Positions 16,457 to 25,245 of a stretch of 34,160 nucleotides of DNA are shown here, in pieces (position 1 is the stretch's first letter; each line of letters starts with the position of its first letter). The stretch comes from Chloroflexota bacterium (GTDB lineage: Bacteria; Chloroflexota; UBA6077; JAJPHF01). The position numbers and the translations under genes are program-made. The stretch is taken from the NCBI GenBank assembly GCA_019686175.1, contig JADGHJ010000008.1, forward strand, positions 1-34,160, written 5' to 3'. A model generated the notes under the pieces. It was not told the origin of the DNA, did not search any database, and worked only from the letters and a program-made list of their open reading frames with translations.

Positions 16457-17235
16457 CGCACGCGCCGCAGGACTACGACCTGCTTGTAGCCATAAGGGCG
16501 CAGCGCCGGGATGCGATATGCCCAGCGGTCGAGCACGGCGCAGGCGGCGCTGACGGAGGCATAGCGATAGCCGCAGAGCTTCATATCGGCCAGCCGGAAG
16601 AACTCGAGCGCCGGGTAGTAGACAGCTGCCGCCCCATCGAAAATGCGGCCAAGCTGCGCGATCTCCGCACGGGTGAGCGGGTACTCGTCGTCGGTGCTCC
16701 ACTTGGGGATGCCAAAGTGCCCGCACAGGCGACGCGCGAGCATGAGCAGCGGGTTGTTGGCATTGTTCTCCTGGAACACCGCCCGTCCCCCGCGCCGTAG
16801 CACGCGCTTGATCTCCACGCCAGCCGTGGCGATGTCGAGGTGGTGCAGGATGTCCTGTCCGTGCACCAGGTCGAAGGTCTCGTCGGCGAACGCCAGCCGG
16901 TAGGCTGACATCACGCGCGCGTGGACCCTATCCGCCACGCCGCTCGCGGCCGCGCGCTGGGCGGTGGTGCGCACGCAGCGCTCTGAGATGTCCACCGCAT
17001 GTACCGTGGCCCCGTGCAGGGCCAGCAGCGTGGCAGCGTAGCCCAGCCCGCAGCCGAGGTCCAGGACGCGCTTGCCCGCCAGGCGACCGAGGAGGCGCAG
17101 GCGTGCCGCGGTGTAGACATCCAGCGGCCCAGGCCGCACCGGCTCGACCGGCGCGGCCGCCGCGAAGGCGTCCCAGAAATGGCTCTCGCGCGCCTCCTCG
17201 CGCTGCGTGCGGACCTCCTTCTCTCCGACGGTCAC
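16453..17235 (-). CDS. class I SAM-dependent methyltransferase
   Basis: Methyltransferase of 260 aa, probably acting on a sugar hydroxyl or glycan intermediate. Motif I RVLDLGCGLGYAATLLA (about residues 56-72), the acidic end of strand 2 (VHAVDISERCV) and the motif around HGQDILHHLDI are clear, and RVLRRGGRAVFQENNANNPL fits motif III. GTG 17235 is the chosen start, with GAGGAGAG about five bases upstream and only 11 bases between it and the preceding stop; upstream sequence in this frame is not conserved. Its stop overlaps the next gene by four bases. Confidence 0.85.
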   Translation of the reverse strand: MTVGEKEVRTQREEARESHFWDAFAAAAPVEPVRPGPLDVYTAARLRLLGRLAGKRVLDLGCGLGYAATLLALHGATVHAVDISERCVRTTAQRAAASGVADRVHARVMSAYRLAFADETFDLVHGQDILHHLDIATAGVEIKRVLRRGGRAVFQENNANNPLLMLARRLCGHFGIPKWSTDDEYPLTRAEIAQLGRIFDGAAAVYYPALEFFRLADMKLCGYRYASVSAACAVLDRWAYRIPALRPYGYKQVVVLRRVR

Positions 17236-17246
17236 CGCTCTCTCCT

Positions 17247-18242
17247 CTACCAGCGGCCTGTCGGCCACCAGCGTCCCATCACCCGCATGCGTACATCGGC
17301 CCACGGCAGCCACCAGCCGCCGATCCGCGCGGCGATGCGATAGTCGCGCGCACAGCCCGGCTGCGCGGCCAGATCCCGTCGCCGCTCGAACAGGCGGCGT
17401 GCCTGGCGGGCAAGCGCGGGCGGCGTGTCCGGGGTACTGAGCGCGAGCACGATCGTCGAGACGGTGGCAGCCGGCAACCCATCGATCTCGGCCGCCAGGT
17501 TGCGCAGCGCGCCCTGGGCATACGCGCGTCGGGCCAGCTCGCGGACGGTGAAGTGCCAGTGCGCGCGGCCGCGTTGATTGACGAAGCGATAAGTGTCGTT
17601 GTCCCCGTGCCACCGATAGTGCAGGCCGCTGGCGGGGTTGAACAAGAACGGTCCCTGGAGCGCGAATTGACCCCACCATAGCCAGTCGCGACACCACGGC
17701 CACGTCCGCCCGCCCCAGAACAGCCCGGTGAGGGCTTGGCGACGGAACACCACGGCCGAGGCGAGCACCGGCGGCCCGGCGAGCCAGATCCCGTAGCCCG
17801 TCTCGTGCCAGTCGCGCACGTACAGCTCGGAGCGCGTGGCCCAGTCCGGGTGGTAGCGCCCCTCGCGCGAGCCGAAGAACGCCGCGCTGCAGCCGTAGAA
17901 CGACGCGGTGGGATGGCGCTCCAGGGCCTCGATCGCCGCGCTCAGGTGCCAGGGGGCCCAGAGGTTGTCGTCCTCGAGCACCGCAACGTACCGGGTGCGG
18001 GGGGCTGACAGCGCCGTGCGCCAGTTGGCTGCCAGTCCCACGTTGCGCGGCTGGCGCACCAGCCGTAGGCGCGGGTCACGGAACGCGGCGACTAGTGCCT
18101 CGACATCGTAGGGCGACGCGTTGTCGACGATCAGCACCTCGAAGTCGCGCAGGTCCTGCGCCACGACCGTGCTCAGCGTCTCGCGCAGGAGCGCCTCGCG
18201 GTTGAAGGTGGGAATGGCGACGGTCACCAGCGGGTCGGCCAT
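17247..18242 (-). CDS. GT2 family glycosyltransferase
   Basis: Inverting GT-A transferase of 331 aa. It shows VTVAIPTFNREALLRETL, VLIVDNASPYDVEALVAAF, RNVGLAANWRTALSA and the acidic metal site AVLEDDNLWAPWHL. The second half is unusually rich in Trp and Tyr (WCRDWLWWGQFA, LHYRWHGDNDTYRF), suggesting a large aromatic sugar-binding cleft. ATG 18242 is preceded by GGAGAG about five bases away. It sits 88 bases after the previous gene, one of the few non-overlapping joints of this stretch. The donor is unknown. Confidence 0.85.
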   Translation of the reverse strand: MADPLVTVAIPTFNREALLRETLSTVVAQDLRDFEVLIVDNASPYDVEALVAAFRDPRLRLVRQPRNVGLAANWRTALSAPRTRYVAVLEDDNLWAPWHLSAAIEALERHPTASFYGCSAAFFGSREGRYHPDWATRSELYVRDWHETGYGIWLAGPPVLASAVVFRRQALTGLFWGGRTWPWCRDWLWWGQFALQGPFLFNPASGLHYRWHGDNDTYRFVNQRGRAHWHFTVRELARRAYAQGALRNLAAEIDGLPAATVSTIVLALSTPDTPPALARQARRLFERRRDLAAQPGCARDYRIAARIGGWWLPWADVRMRVMGRWWPTGRW

Positions 18243-18330
18243 GTCACTCTCCGGAAGGCGTCGCGTGTCCTGCGGCGCGGGCCGTCGCTAGCACGCGCTA
18301 CAGGGTGCTCGGACCGACTGGGGCCTGTGC

Positions 18331-19482
18331 TCACTCGCGGGCGCTGACGGGGCTCACGACACGGGCCGGGGCACGATTGAGACATGCGTCGTACACGGCG
18401 AGCGTCTCACGCGCTGCGCGCTCCCAGGGATGGGCCTGGGCCGTCTGTCGCGCCGCCTGGCCGAGGGCGCGGCGTTGGCACGGGGCGCTCAGCAAGGCGA
18501 TCATCGCCTCGGCCAGTGCCGCCGGGGCGCGCGCCGGCACGAGCAGGCCGTTGCGTCCCGGGGAGATCAGGTCGGCCATGCCGCCTGTTGGCGTGCCCAC
18601 GACCGGCAGCCCCACGGCCATGGCCTCCAAGAACGCCATGCCGAAGCCCTCGTACAGGCTGGGCAGCACCAGCAGCGCGCACTCCCGCATCAGGGATGGC
18701 AACGCCTCGGGCGGGCAGCTGGGGGCCTCGACAGTTACCGCCGGGCGGAGCTCCTCGGGAAAACTCCGGAGCACGACGTCTCGTGGCGCGTGGGCACCGG
18801 CTACCCGTAGCCGCGCGCTCGGCAAGGCCGCGTGCACCTGCGCGAACGCGGCGACGAGGTCGCGGATGCCCTTGCGGAACGTCCACCCGCCCAGGAACAA
18901 GATGGTCTGGGAGTCGAGCGACGCGGGCGGCGCCTCCAGGAACAGGTCGTCGACGCCCGGCGGTGCGACGGTCACCTCGCCGGCCTGCCGCCAGCCCCGC
19001 GCGACGATCGCCCTCTGGTCCTGCCGGCACGAGCAGAGCACATGGTCGCTCCAGCGGATGGACGCCTCGACCTGCCGGCAGCGGAGGCCGCCGAACCAGA
19101 GGCGATGTCGCCAGCTCACGTGCTCCTCGCCCCGGCGCCGTGCCTCTTGCAGGTGCTGCCAGTGCACATGCTCCACGCCGAGCACGTGGTTGACCACGGG
19201 GACGTGTAGCAGGCCGCGCCGGCGCAGGGCCGCGGCGAGGACCGCATCGCCGCTGGCCACATGCACCAGGTCGTAGCGCCCGCTCAGCGCGCGCTTCGCC
19301 ACCGCCACGGGAAAGGTGCAGTACAGCAGCCGCTGCGCCCGCCACCGCGGCGGCAGGTCGTCGAGAAACAGGTACTCGACGGTGCAGCCCTGCTGCTCGA
19401 GCGCGGCGCCCAGCCGCAGGAAGTGCTTGGGCGAGCCGAGCTTCAGGTCCCGGGGATACGGCTGGGCCAGCATCACTCGCAT
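18331..19482 (-). CDS. GT4 family glycosyltransferase
   Basis: Retaining GT-B transferase of 383 aa from ATG 19482. The start MRVMLAQPYPRDLKLGSPKH is followed by LVHVASGDAVLAAALRRRG, and donor-domain motifs TILFLGGWTFRKGIRDLVAAF and PSLYEGFGMAFLEAMAVGLP (E-x7-E), then VGTPTGGMADLI. A cysteine cluster (LRCRQVEASIRWSDHVLCSC) lies between the domains. The ATG lies ten bases inside the preceding gene, so translation is likely coupled, which also excludes the longer upstream reading. Substrate not assignable. Confidence 0.87.
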   Translation of the reverse strand: MRVMLAQPYPRDLKLGSPKHFLRLGAALEQQGCTVEYLFLDDLPPRWRAQRLLYCTFPVAVAKRALSGRYDLVHVASGDAVLAAALRRRGLLHVPVVNHVLGVEHVHWQHLQEARRRGEEHVSWRHRLWFGGLRCRQVEASIRWSDHVLCSCRQDQRAIVARGWRQAGEVTVAPPGVDDLFLEAPPASLDSQTILFLGGWTFRKGIRDLVAAFAQVHAALPSARLRVAGAHAPRDVVLRSFPEELRPAVTVEAPSCPPEALPSLMRECALLVLPSLYEGFGMAFLEAMAVGLPVVGTPTGGMADLISPGRNGLLVPARAPAALAEAMIALLSAPCQRRALGQAARQTAQAHPWERAARETLAVYDACLNRAPARVVSPVSARE

Positions 19483-20702
19483 GCTACTGCCTCCGCTGGA
19501 ACCGCCGTGGCGGCTAGGGCTCGATACAGGCGCAGGAGCGCCGCGAGATGGTGGCGTGGGTGGAAGCGCTCTTCCCAGACACGGCGGCCTGCCTGGCCCA
19601 TCCGTCGTGCCTCCGCAGGGTGCGCCAGCAGGTAGTCCAGCTTGGCCGCCAGATCCTGCACGTCGTCGGGGCGGGCCAGCAGCCCCGTGCGTCCATCCAG
19701 CAGCCACTCCGCGACGGCCCCAACGTCGAAGGCCACCACTGGGCGAGCGTGCGCCATGGCCTCGGGCCCGACCAGGCCGAACGGCTCCGGGTAGCGCGTT
19801 GGCACGGCCAGCACCGCGCTCTCCCGCAGGAGCGTCGCCAGCCGCACCCGGTCCACATGGCCGTGAAACACCACGCGATCGCGGAGGTCGAGGGCGGCGG
19901 CTTGCCGCTCCAGCGCCGGGCGCAGGTAGCCGTCCCCGGCCAGGTGGAGCGTGGCGGGAATCGCGAGCTGGCGGAGTGCTGCTAGCAGCAGCGGCGCGCC
20001 CTTCACCGGAATGAGCTGCCCGACGTACAGCACGCGCGGCGGCCAGTGCGCGGGGTAGTCGTCCGACGGCCGTGGGATCGGCTCGACGACCGTCGGTGTC
20101 ACCGTGATCCGCTCGGCGGGGTAGCCGGCGGCCACCAGCGTTCGCTTCATGTACTCGCTATCCACGGCCAGCATCAATCCCCGGGCGAAGGCGCGCGCAT
20201 CATGGCAATCGAGCAGCCCGCGCAGCACGCGCTCTGGGCGGCGCGATTGGCACCCCTCGAGGTACGCGTTGCGCAGGCAGGTGAGCCCGGGACCGATCTG
20301 CGCGCAGGTGCGGCCCGAACGCAGGAGGAAGCGTGTCCCACTCGGGCAGGTCAACACGTGGTTGTGCACGAAATAGAGCGTCGGCCAGCGGCGCGCGATG
20401 GCGCGCACGAGGTGCCCATTGTTGATCTGGTGCAGGTGCACGAGGTCCACCCGTTCGCGCTCCAGTGCTGCCAGCGCTGTCGAGATGGCCGTTCGGTTGG
20501 GCAGCACCGAGAAGCTGCACAGGCCGGGAATGCGGTACAGCGCGCGCCCCGGGCCGCGCTGCGGCGCACCGATCTCGCGTTCGTACAGGACGCAGGTCGT
20601 GATCCCCTCGGCCTCTAAGAGCGCGCAGGTGGCGGGAACCGTCTGCTCGGTGCCGCTGCTGCCGCCCTGACCGTAGCTGTAGTTGATGTGGGCGACCTTC
20701 AT
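19473..20702 (-). CDS. GT4 family glycosyltransferase with cysteine-rich insert
   Basis: Retaining GT-B transferase of 409 aa. It begins MKVAHINYSYGQGGSSGTEQ. After YFVHNHVLTCPSGTRFLL there is a cysteine-rich segment (four more cysteines over about 25 residues, through TCAQIGPGLTCLRNAYLEGC), a pattern known in some GT4 enzymes that may bind a metal or stabilise a loop. The donor domain has VLYVGQLIPVKGAPLLLAAL and the E-x7-E region TRYPEPFGLVGPEAMAHARP. It overlaps the upstream methyltransferase by four bases and the downstream GT4 gene by ten. Confidence 0.87.
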   Translation of the reverse strand: MKVAHINYSYGQGGSSGTEQTVPATCALLEAEGITTCVLYEREIGAPQRGPGRALYRIPGLCSFSVLPNRTAISTALAALERERVDLVHLHQINNGHLVRAIARRWPTLYFVHNHVLTCPSGTRFLLRSGRTCAQIGPGLTCLRNAYLEGCQSRRPERVLRGLLDCHDARAFARGLMLAVDSEYMKRTLVAAGYPAERITVTPTVVEPIPRPSDDYPAHWPPRVLYVGQLIPVKGAPLLLAALRQLAIPATLHLAGDGYLRPALERQAAALDLRDRVVFHGHVDRVRLATLLRESAVLAVPTRYPEPFGLVGPEAMAHARPVVAFDVGAVAEWLLDGRTGLLARPDDVQDLAAKLDYLLAHPAEARRMGQAGRRVWEERFHPRHHLAALLRLYRALAATAVPAEAVACE

Positions 20703-21700
20703 GGGCTTAGCACAGGCGTGGCCGGCGCTGTGGGCTCGCGCGCCGCGTGGACGACCACGGCTGGCCAGCGGCTGATCAGGAGGATCTCCGCGCCCAGGCC
20801 AGCCCGATCCAGGATGGTGCCGAGCGGCCAGCTCAGGCGCTCCAGTAGCTCGCCCGCCTGACGCACGTGGCTCCAGAGGCGCGCGCTGTGCGCGGAAGGG
20901 CGGGCCCGGGGCGTGACGCCGTTGTCCGCCCCGGGCCGGGCACTCGCGCCGCGCCGCAGGCGGCGGAGGGGGCCCAACCGCTGGTTGAGCACGAAGACGA
21001 GGTAGAAGGCGATGGTCTCGTCATCGCACCGCTCGGTGCTGTGCGCGATCGTGACGAAGCCCGCCTGCGCCAGCAGGCGGCTCAGCGTGGCGCGCGTGAA
21101 ATAGTACAGGTGCGTGGGCGGATCGACCCACCACCACTCGGGCCCGAACAGCCGTGCCGCCAGGCTGTCGAAGTTGGGCACTGCGACCAGCAGTAGTCCG
21201 CCGGGCGCGAGCAGCCGGCGCGCGTCGAGCACCATCCCCAGTGGATCCGGGACGTGCTCCAGGACATGGCGGATGGTCACGACATCGAAGCTGCCCGGCG
21301 CGTACGGCGCGTCGCTCAGCGGCCCGGCGTACACGGGCAGCCCGTAGGTCTCCTGCGCGAAGCGCGCCGCGCTCTCGGAGACCTCCACCCCTGCGACCGA
21401 CCAGCCCCGCTGCCGCGCGGTGTCCAGGAAGAACCCGTAGGAGCAGCCAACATCGAGGATACGGCGACCGTCCGTGAGCCGCTCCAGACGCGCTAGCTCG
21501 CGGTGACTCTTCGCGACCTTCCGGGGGCGCTGGGGCAGGAATGCCTCCGGCGGATACCGGTCGGCGTACAGCGCCGTGAAGTCGATCCCGGCCGGGTCGG
21601 CCGCAACGTAGACCAGGCCACACGCACAGCGGACGATCGGCCAGCCGCGCACCGTGTACACGAGCGTCGCGTCCTGGCCGCCGCAGAGATTACATCGCAT
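20699..21700 (-). CDS. class I SAM methyltransferase with N-terminal zinc ribbon
   Basis: Methyltransferase of 333 aa likely to modify a sugar nucleotide or glycan end. The N-terminus has a zinc-ribbon pair (C3-x2-C6 and C25-x-C27), as in NDP-sugar C- and O-methyltransferases of the Methyltransf_11/13 kind. Motif I ILDVGCSYGFFLDTA lies at about 81-95, followed by VAGVEVSESAARFA and DVVTIRHVLEHVPDP. PNFDSLAARLFGPEWWWVDP with HLYYFTRATLSRLL matches a frequent subfamily of capsule-cluster methyltransferases. The ATG lies inside the end of the preceding gene (11-base overlap). The methyl acceptor is not predictable. Confidence 0.87.
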   Translation of the reverse strand: MRCNLCGGQDATLVYTVRGWPIVRCACGLVYVAADPAGIDFTALYADRYPPEAFLPQRPRKVAKSHRELARLERLTDGRRILDVGCSYGFFLDTARQRGWSVAGVEVSESAARFAQETYGLPVYAGPLSDAPYAPGSFDVVTIRHVLEHVPDPLGMVLDARRLLAPGGLLLVAVPNFDSLAARLFGPEWWWVDPPTHLYYFTRATLSRLLAQAGFVTIAHSTERCDDETIAFYLVFVLNQRLGPLRRLRRGASARPGADNGVTPRARPSAHSARLWSHVRQAGELLERLSWPLGTILDRAGLGAEILLISRWPAVVVHAAREPTAPATPVLSP

Positions 21701-22835
21701 GGCGCGCTCCTATGCTTCTCAGCACCGTGCCCAGGGCCCGCTGCTCGGCCGCGAAGCTATAGCGCTCGGCCATCGCTCGTGCTGCGCGCTCCATGGCGTG
21801 GCGTCGTTCAGACATCCGGTGCAGCGCTACCAGGCGATCGCGCAGGGCGGTCACGTCCCGCGCCGGGATGACGTAGCCGTTCTCGCCGTCGCGCACCGCG
21901 TCCTTGGCGCCCACTTGCTCGGTCACGATCACCGGGCAGCCGCTGGCCAGCGCCTCCAGCACCACGTAGGCGAAGCCGTCCTCGATCGAGGGCACTACGC
22001 ACACGCTCGCCTCGGCATAAGTGGGCGCCGGGTCGCCCCCCCGAAACCGCACGTCCGCGCGGCTGCGGTAGGGGGCCAGCAGCCGGTTCATGAAGCGGCT
22101 CCCGGCGCCTCCATGTAGGATCAGCTCGCTCCGGGGCAGCGCGGCGGCGTCCCACGCGCGGAGCAGGTAGTGGATGCCCTTGCGCAGGTCGAACGACCCG
22201 ACGAACGCCACGCGGAACACGTCGTCAGCGGGCCGCGCCCACCGGAAGCGCTCCAGATCGACAGCCGGCGGAATGAACAAGATCTTCTCCGCTGGCACGC
22301 CATGGGCGATCAGCGAATCGCGCACCAGGCGCGACTGCACGCGGATCCAGTCCGCCTCGGCGTACTCGCGCTCGACCTTGCGCACCGTCCAGGTGCTCAC
22401 CCAGCCCTGCCGCAGGCCGTGCAGCCGCGCCTCGGTGTGCAGCTCGCCCACCATGGCGCGGATGTGCGTGTTGGCGGCATGCAGCACCGTCACCGCGCCG
22501 TGCCGGTGGGCGGCGCGCATCGTCCACAGCGCTTGGTCCGAGTAGGCGTACAGCAGGTCTGTCGGTCCGAGCTGCCGGCTGGCCTGCCAGTCGAACAGGT
22601 TGTTCATCGCCGCCAGGGCGCCGCCGGACCACAGACGGCTGGCCCACGGCAGCAACACGCGCTCGACAGGGCGGAGATCCAGAATCTGGAGACACTCGGC
22701 GGGCAGCAGGCCGGGCTGGCTCCCCGTGCAGATGACGCGTAGCTCTGCCCCGTCGTGGTACAGGGCCCGTGCGATCTTGTAGCCGCCCTGGCCCATCCCG
22801 AGTGTGCCCAGTGGCGCACCCACGGACAGTGTCAC
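21690..22835 (-). CDS. GT4 family glycosyltransferase
   Basis: Retaining GT-B transferase. The conserved fold starts at RVTLSVGAPLGTLGMGQGGY, with TVLHAANTHIRAMVGELH in the acceptor domain, VAFVGSFDLRKGIHYLLRAW in the donor domain and the E-x7-E equivalent in PSIEDGFAYVVLEALASGCP (first acidic residue pair ED, second E). GTG 22835 (381 aa) begins just before the conserved core and is used here, though no strong ribosome site precedes it. A longer reading from GTG 22955 (421 aa) would overlap the previous gene by 17 bases and is a real alternative because its neighbours also overlap. Confidence 0.82.
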   Translation of the reverse strand: MTLSVGAPLGTLGMGQGGYKIARALYHDGAELRVICTGSQPGLLPAECLQILDLRPVERVLLPWASRLWSGGALAAMNNLFDWQASRQLGPTDLLYAYSDQALWTMRAAHRHGAVTVLHAANTHIRAMVGELHTEARLHGLRQGWVSTWTVRKVEREYAEADWIRVQSRLVRDSLIAHGVPAEKILFIPPAVDLERFRWARPADDVFRVAFVGSFDLRKGIHYLLRAWDAAALPRSELILHGGAGSRFMNRLLAPYRSRADVRFRGGDPAPTYAEASVCVVPSIEDGFAYVVLEALASGCPVIVTEQVGAKDAVRDGENGYVIPARDVTALRDRLVALHRMSERRHAMERAARAMAERYSFAAEQRALGTVLRSIGARHAM

Positions 22836-22938
22836 CCGCAGCCCGCGGTGAGTGAGTGGAGACGCGCCGGCACGGCCGGTTCCCAGGGCGTGGCGCAGGT
22901 GTTCTGGGGCGTCCGGACGGCCGTTGCCTCCATGGACG

Positions 22939-23904
22939 CTAGCCGCCTGCAACACGGTACTGCCACCGCTGCATCTGCCAGCGCTTGGCTGCCAAGCGCG
23001 GTAAGTGTCCGATCCACCAGATGTGAGCCCGCCAGGTCGCGCGCCCTAGCGGCCGCCGGCGGCCCAGCAGCATCAGGCCGAGCTGCTTGGCCAGCCAGGC
23101 GTAGCGGTACCCGAGAAAGCCCAGCAGCGTGGCCAGCGGCGCGAACTTGAAGTACAGCAAGAAGACATTCTTCTCCATGTGGAAGTCGATCGTCTCGTTC
23201 TCGCGGTACTGCATCGTCACCGGCGGTAGGTGGTACGCGGCAGCCGCCGGGTACAGCGCGATGCGATAACCACGGCGCTGCAGCTTGAGCACCAGATCGA
23301 TGTCCTCGCCCGTGAACTTGAAGTCGTCGTCGAAGGCGCCCACGGCGTCGAGGGCCGCGCGCCGCGCCAGGGTGAGCGTCGGCGGCACGTAGGGGACCGG
23401 GCACAGCGTCTCGCGCTGCGGCGCCGCCGGGACCGGAATGTCGTGCACGATGCGGATCACGTCCACACCGAACTGGACGCGCCCGCCTGCACAACGGACG
23501 GTGCCGGTATCCGCGTCGTACAGCACCCCGGCCAGCAGGGCGAGGTCCGGTACCTGCTGCAGCAAGGGCACCAGCTTCGCCACGTAGTCGCGCTCGAGGA
23601 CCACGTCGTCGGTCAGCAGCAGCAACAGCTCGCCCCGCGCCGCCCGGATCCCCGCGTTCATGCCCCCCGTGAAGAACAGGTTCCGCGGGTTGCGCACCAG
23701 CCGCACCATAGGGAAATGGGTGGCCACATAGGCGGCCGTGTCGTCTGCGCTGGCATTGTCCACTACCACGACCTCTAGGTGCGGGTAGTCCTGGGCGATC
23801 GCCGCCGCCAGGCTGCGCTCCAGGAACTGACGGCGGTTGTAGGTCAGGAGAACCACCGAGACCAGGGGGGAGGCGGCGGTGGGCGCCGGGGCGCTGACGG
23901 TCAT
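22939..23904 (-). CDS. GT2 family glycosyltransferase (rhamnosyltransferase-like)
   Basis: Inverting GT-A transferase of 321 aa. It shows VSVVLLTYNRRQFLERSL, VVVVDNASADDTAAYV, RNPRNLFFTGGMNAGIRAA and the metal-binding LLLLTDDVVLERDYV. The acceptor region FDDDFKFTGEDIDLVLKLQR has the ED pair of the catalytic base. The C-terminal 100 residues contain basic and hydrophobic stretches (FLLYFKFAPLATLLGFLGYRY) that probably contact the membrane. The pattern resembles WbbL-type rhamnosyltransferases but specificity is inference. It is coupled to wzt by a four-base overlap, so it may act early, or on the Wzt-recognised end of the chain. Confidence 0.86.
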   Translation of the reverse strand: MTVSAPAPTAASPLVSVVLLTYNRRQFLERSLAAAIAQDYPHLEVVVVDNASADDTAAYVATHFPMVRLVRNPRNLFFTGGMNAGIRAARGELLLLLTDDVVLERDYVAKLVPLLQQVPDLALLAGVLYDADTGTVRCAGGRVQFGVDVIRIVHDIPVPAAPQRETLCPVPYVPPTLTLARRAALDAVGAFDDDFKFTGEDIDLVLKLQRRGYRIALYPAAAAYHLPPVTMQYRENETIDFHMEKNVFLLYFKFAPLATLLGFLGYRYAWLAKQLGLMLLGRRRPLGRATWRAHIWWIGHLPRLAAKRWQMQRWQYRVAGG

Positions 23905-25235
23905 CGCCGTGCCTCCGAGACGACCCCGGCGGGAGAGGCGCCATCAAGCGGCGCCTCCAGCCGAGTCACCCACTCCAGATAGGGGCGAATGGCGCCGGCC
24001 CACGGCCCTGGGTACTCGCCGCGCACGCCGCCTGTGTCGATCACATCGAAGGCGACAGCATCGTCGACCCAGGCGTGGATCGCGTGCGGGTTCCAGCGCC
24101 CCAGGGCCGCGTGCACCGTGATTCGGCCGCTGTTCAGGAAGTTACCCGGAATCGTGCACACGCTCCGGTACAGCCCGCGCGGCCGCGGCCGGCAGCCCCA
24201 CGTCGGCTCCAGGTTGTCATGGGTAGCGAACAGGTAGGTGCCCTGGGCGTCGTACAGGTGCACGTTGGCGATAAGCGGCTCGCCGTCCTTGAGGTGCCAG
24301 TACTCCAACTCGATCGCGAACGCCTGCTGGATATCCACGCTCGCGGTGCAGGCTCCGGAGGCATCGAGCACGCGCACTGCTCGCAAGCGGGCGACATCAT
24401 TGCCGGGTGCCGTCGCGAGATCGGGCCAGCAGCGGGCGGCCCCGATCTGTTGGGTGGCCTGAAGGTATCTGGCCGTGACCTCTGCCGCCGGGCCGTCGGC
24501 TACCACACGACCGCCATCGAGCAAGATGACCCGGGGGCACAGCCGCAGGATCGCGGGCATGTTGTGGGACACGAACAGCACGGTGCGGCCGAGACCTCCG
24601 ACATCCTGCATCTTCCCCATGCAGCGCTTCTGGAACTCCGCGTCGCCTACGGCCAGCACCTCGTCGACCAGCAGGATCTCGGGCTCCAGGTGCGCCGCCA
24701 CGGCGAACGCCAGCCGCATGTACATGCCGCTGGAGTAGTACTTCACCGGCGTGTCGATGAACCGCTCCACCTCGGCGAACGCTACGATCTGGTCGAATTT
24801 GCGCCGGATCTCGGCCCGCCGCATGCCTAGCACCGCGCCGGCCAGAAAGATGTTGTCGCGGCCGGTGAGCTCCGGGTGAAAGCCCGTGCCGACCTCCAGC
24901 AGAGCGCCCACCCGGCCTCGCACCCCGACCCGGCCGCGCGTCGGCGCCGTGATATGCGCCAGCAGCTTCAGCAGCGTGGACTTGCCCGCGCCGTTGCGTC
25001 CGATGATGCCGACCACTTCGCCTGGACGCACTTCGAAGCTGACGTCGCGCAGGGCCCACACCGTATCCCGCGTGTGGGACGCGGGCACATGGCCGTTGTG
25101 GCGGCCGGCCAGCCCCCGTAGCGGGCGGGCCGCAGCCTCGGCCAGGGTGTCGCGCAGGGTTCGATAGCGTGGCCCATGCTGCCCCAGCCGGTATTGCTTG
25201 GCCACGTGCTCGACCCGGATGGCCGCCTCGCTCAT
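23901..25235 (-). CDS. wzt: ABC exporter ATPase with C-terminal glycan-binding domain
   Basis: Nucleotide-binding subunit of a polysaccharide ABC exporter, cytoplasmic face. Walker A GRNGAGKST lies at residues 79-87, the signature YSSGM at 167-171, Walker B ILLVDE at 187-192 and the switch His at 224 (FVSHN). The LEVGTGFHPELTGRDNIFL segment is typical of the Wzt/TagH group. From about residue 270 to 444 there is an extra domain (VDIQQAFAIELEYWHLKDG, VHLYDAQGTYLFATHDN) matching the beta-sandwich Wzt C-terminal domain that recognises the modified non-reducing end of the chain before export. Methyltransferases in the same operon would fit such a terminal mark. It follows wzm by ten bases. Confidence 0.93.
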   Translation of the reverse strand: MSEAAIRVEHVAKQYRLGQHGPRYRTLRDTLAEAAARPLRGLAGRHNGHVPASHTRDTVWALRDVSFEVRPGEVVGIIGRNGAGKSTLLKLLAHITAPTRGRVGVRGRVGALLEVGTGFHPELTGRDNIFLAGAVLGMRRAEIRRKFDQIVAFAEVERFIDTPVKYYSSGMYMRLAFAVAAHLEPEILLVDEVLAVGDAEFQKRCMGKMQDVGGLGRTVLFVSHNMPAILRLCPRVILLDGGRVVADGPAAEVTARYLQATQQIGAARCWPDLATAPGNDVARLRAVRVLDASGACTASVDIQQAFAIELEYWHLKDGEPLIANVHLYDAQGTYLFATHDNLEPTWGCRPRPRGLYRSVCTIPGNFLNSGRITVHAALGRWNPHAIHAWVDDAVAFDVIDTGGVRGEYPGPWAGAIRPYLEWVTRLEAPLDGASPAGVVSEARR

Positions 25236-25245
25236 GCCGTGCTCC

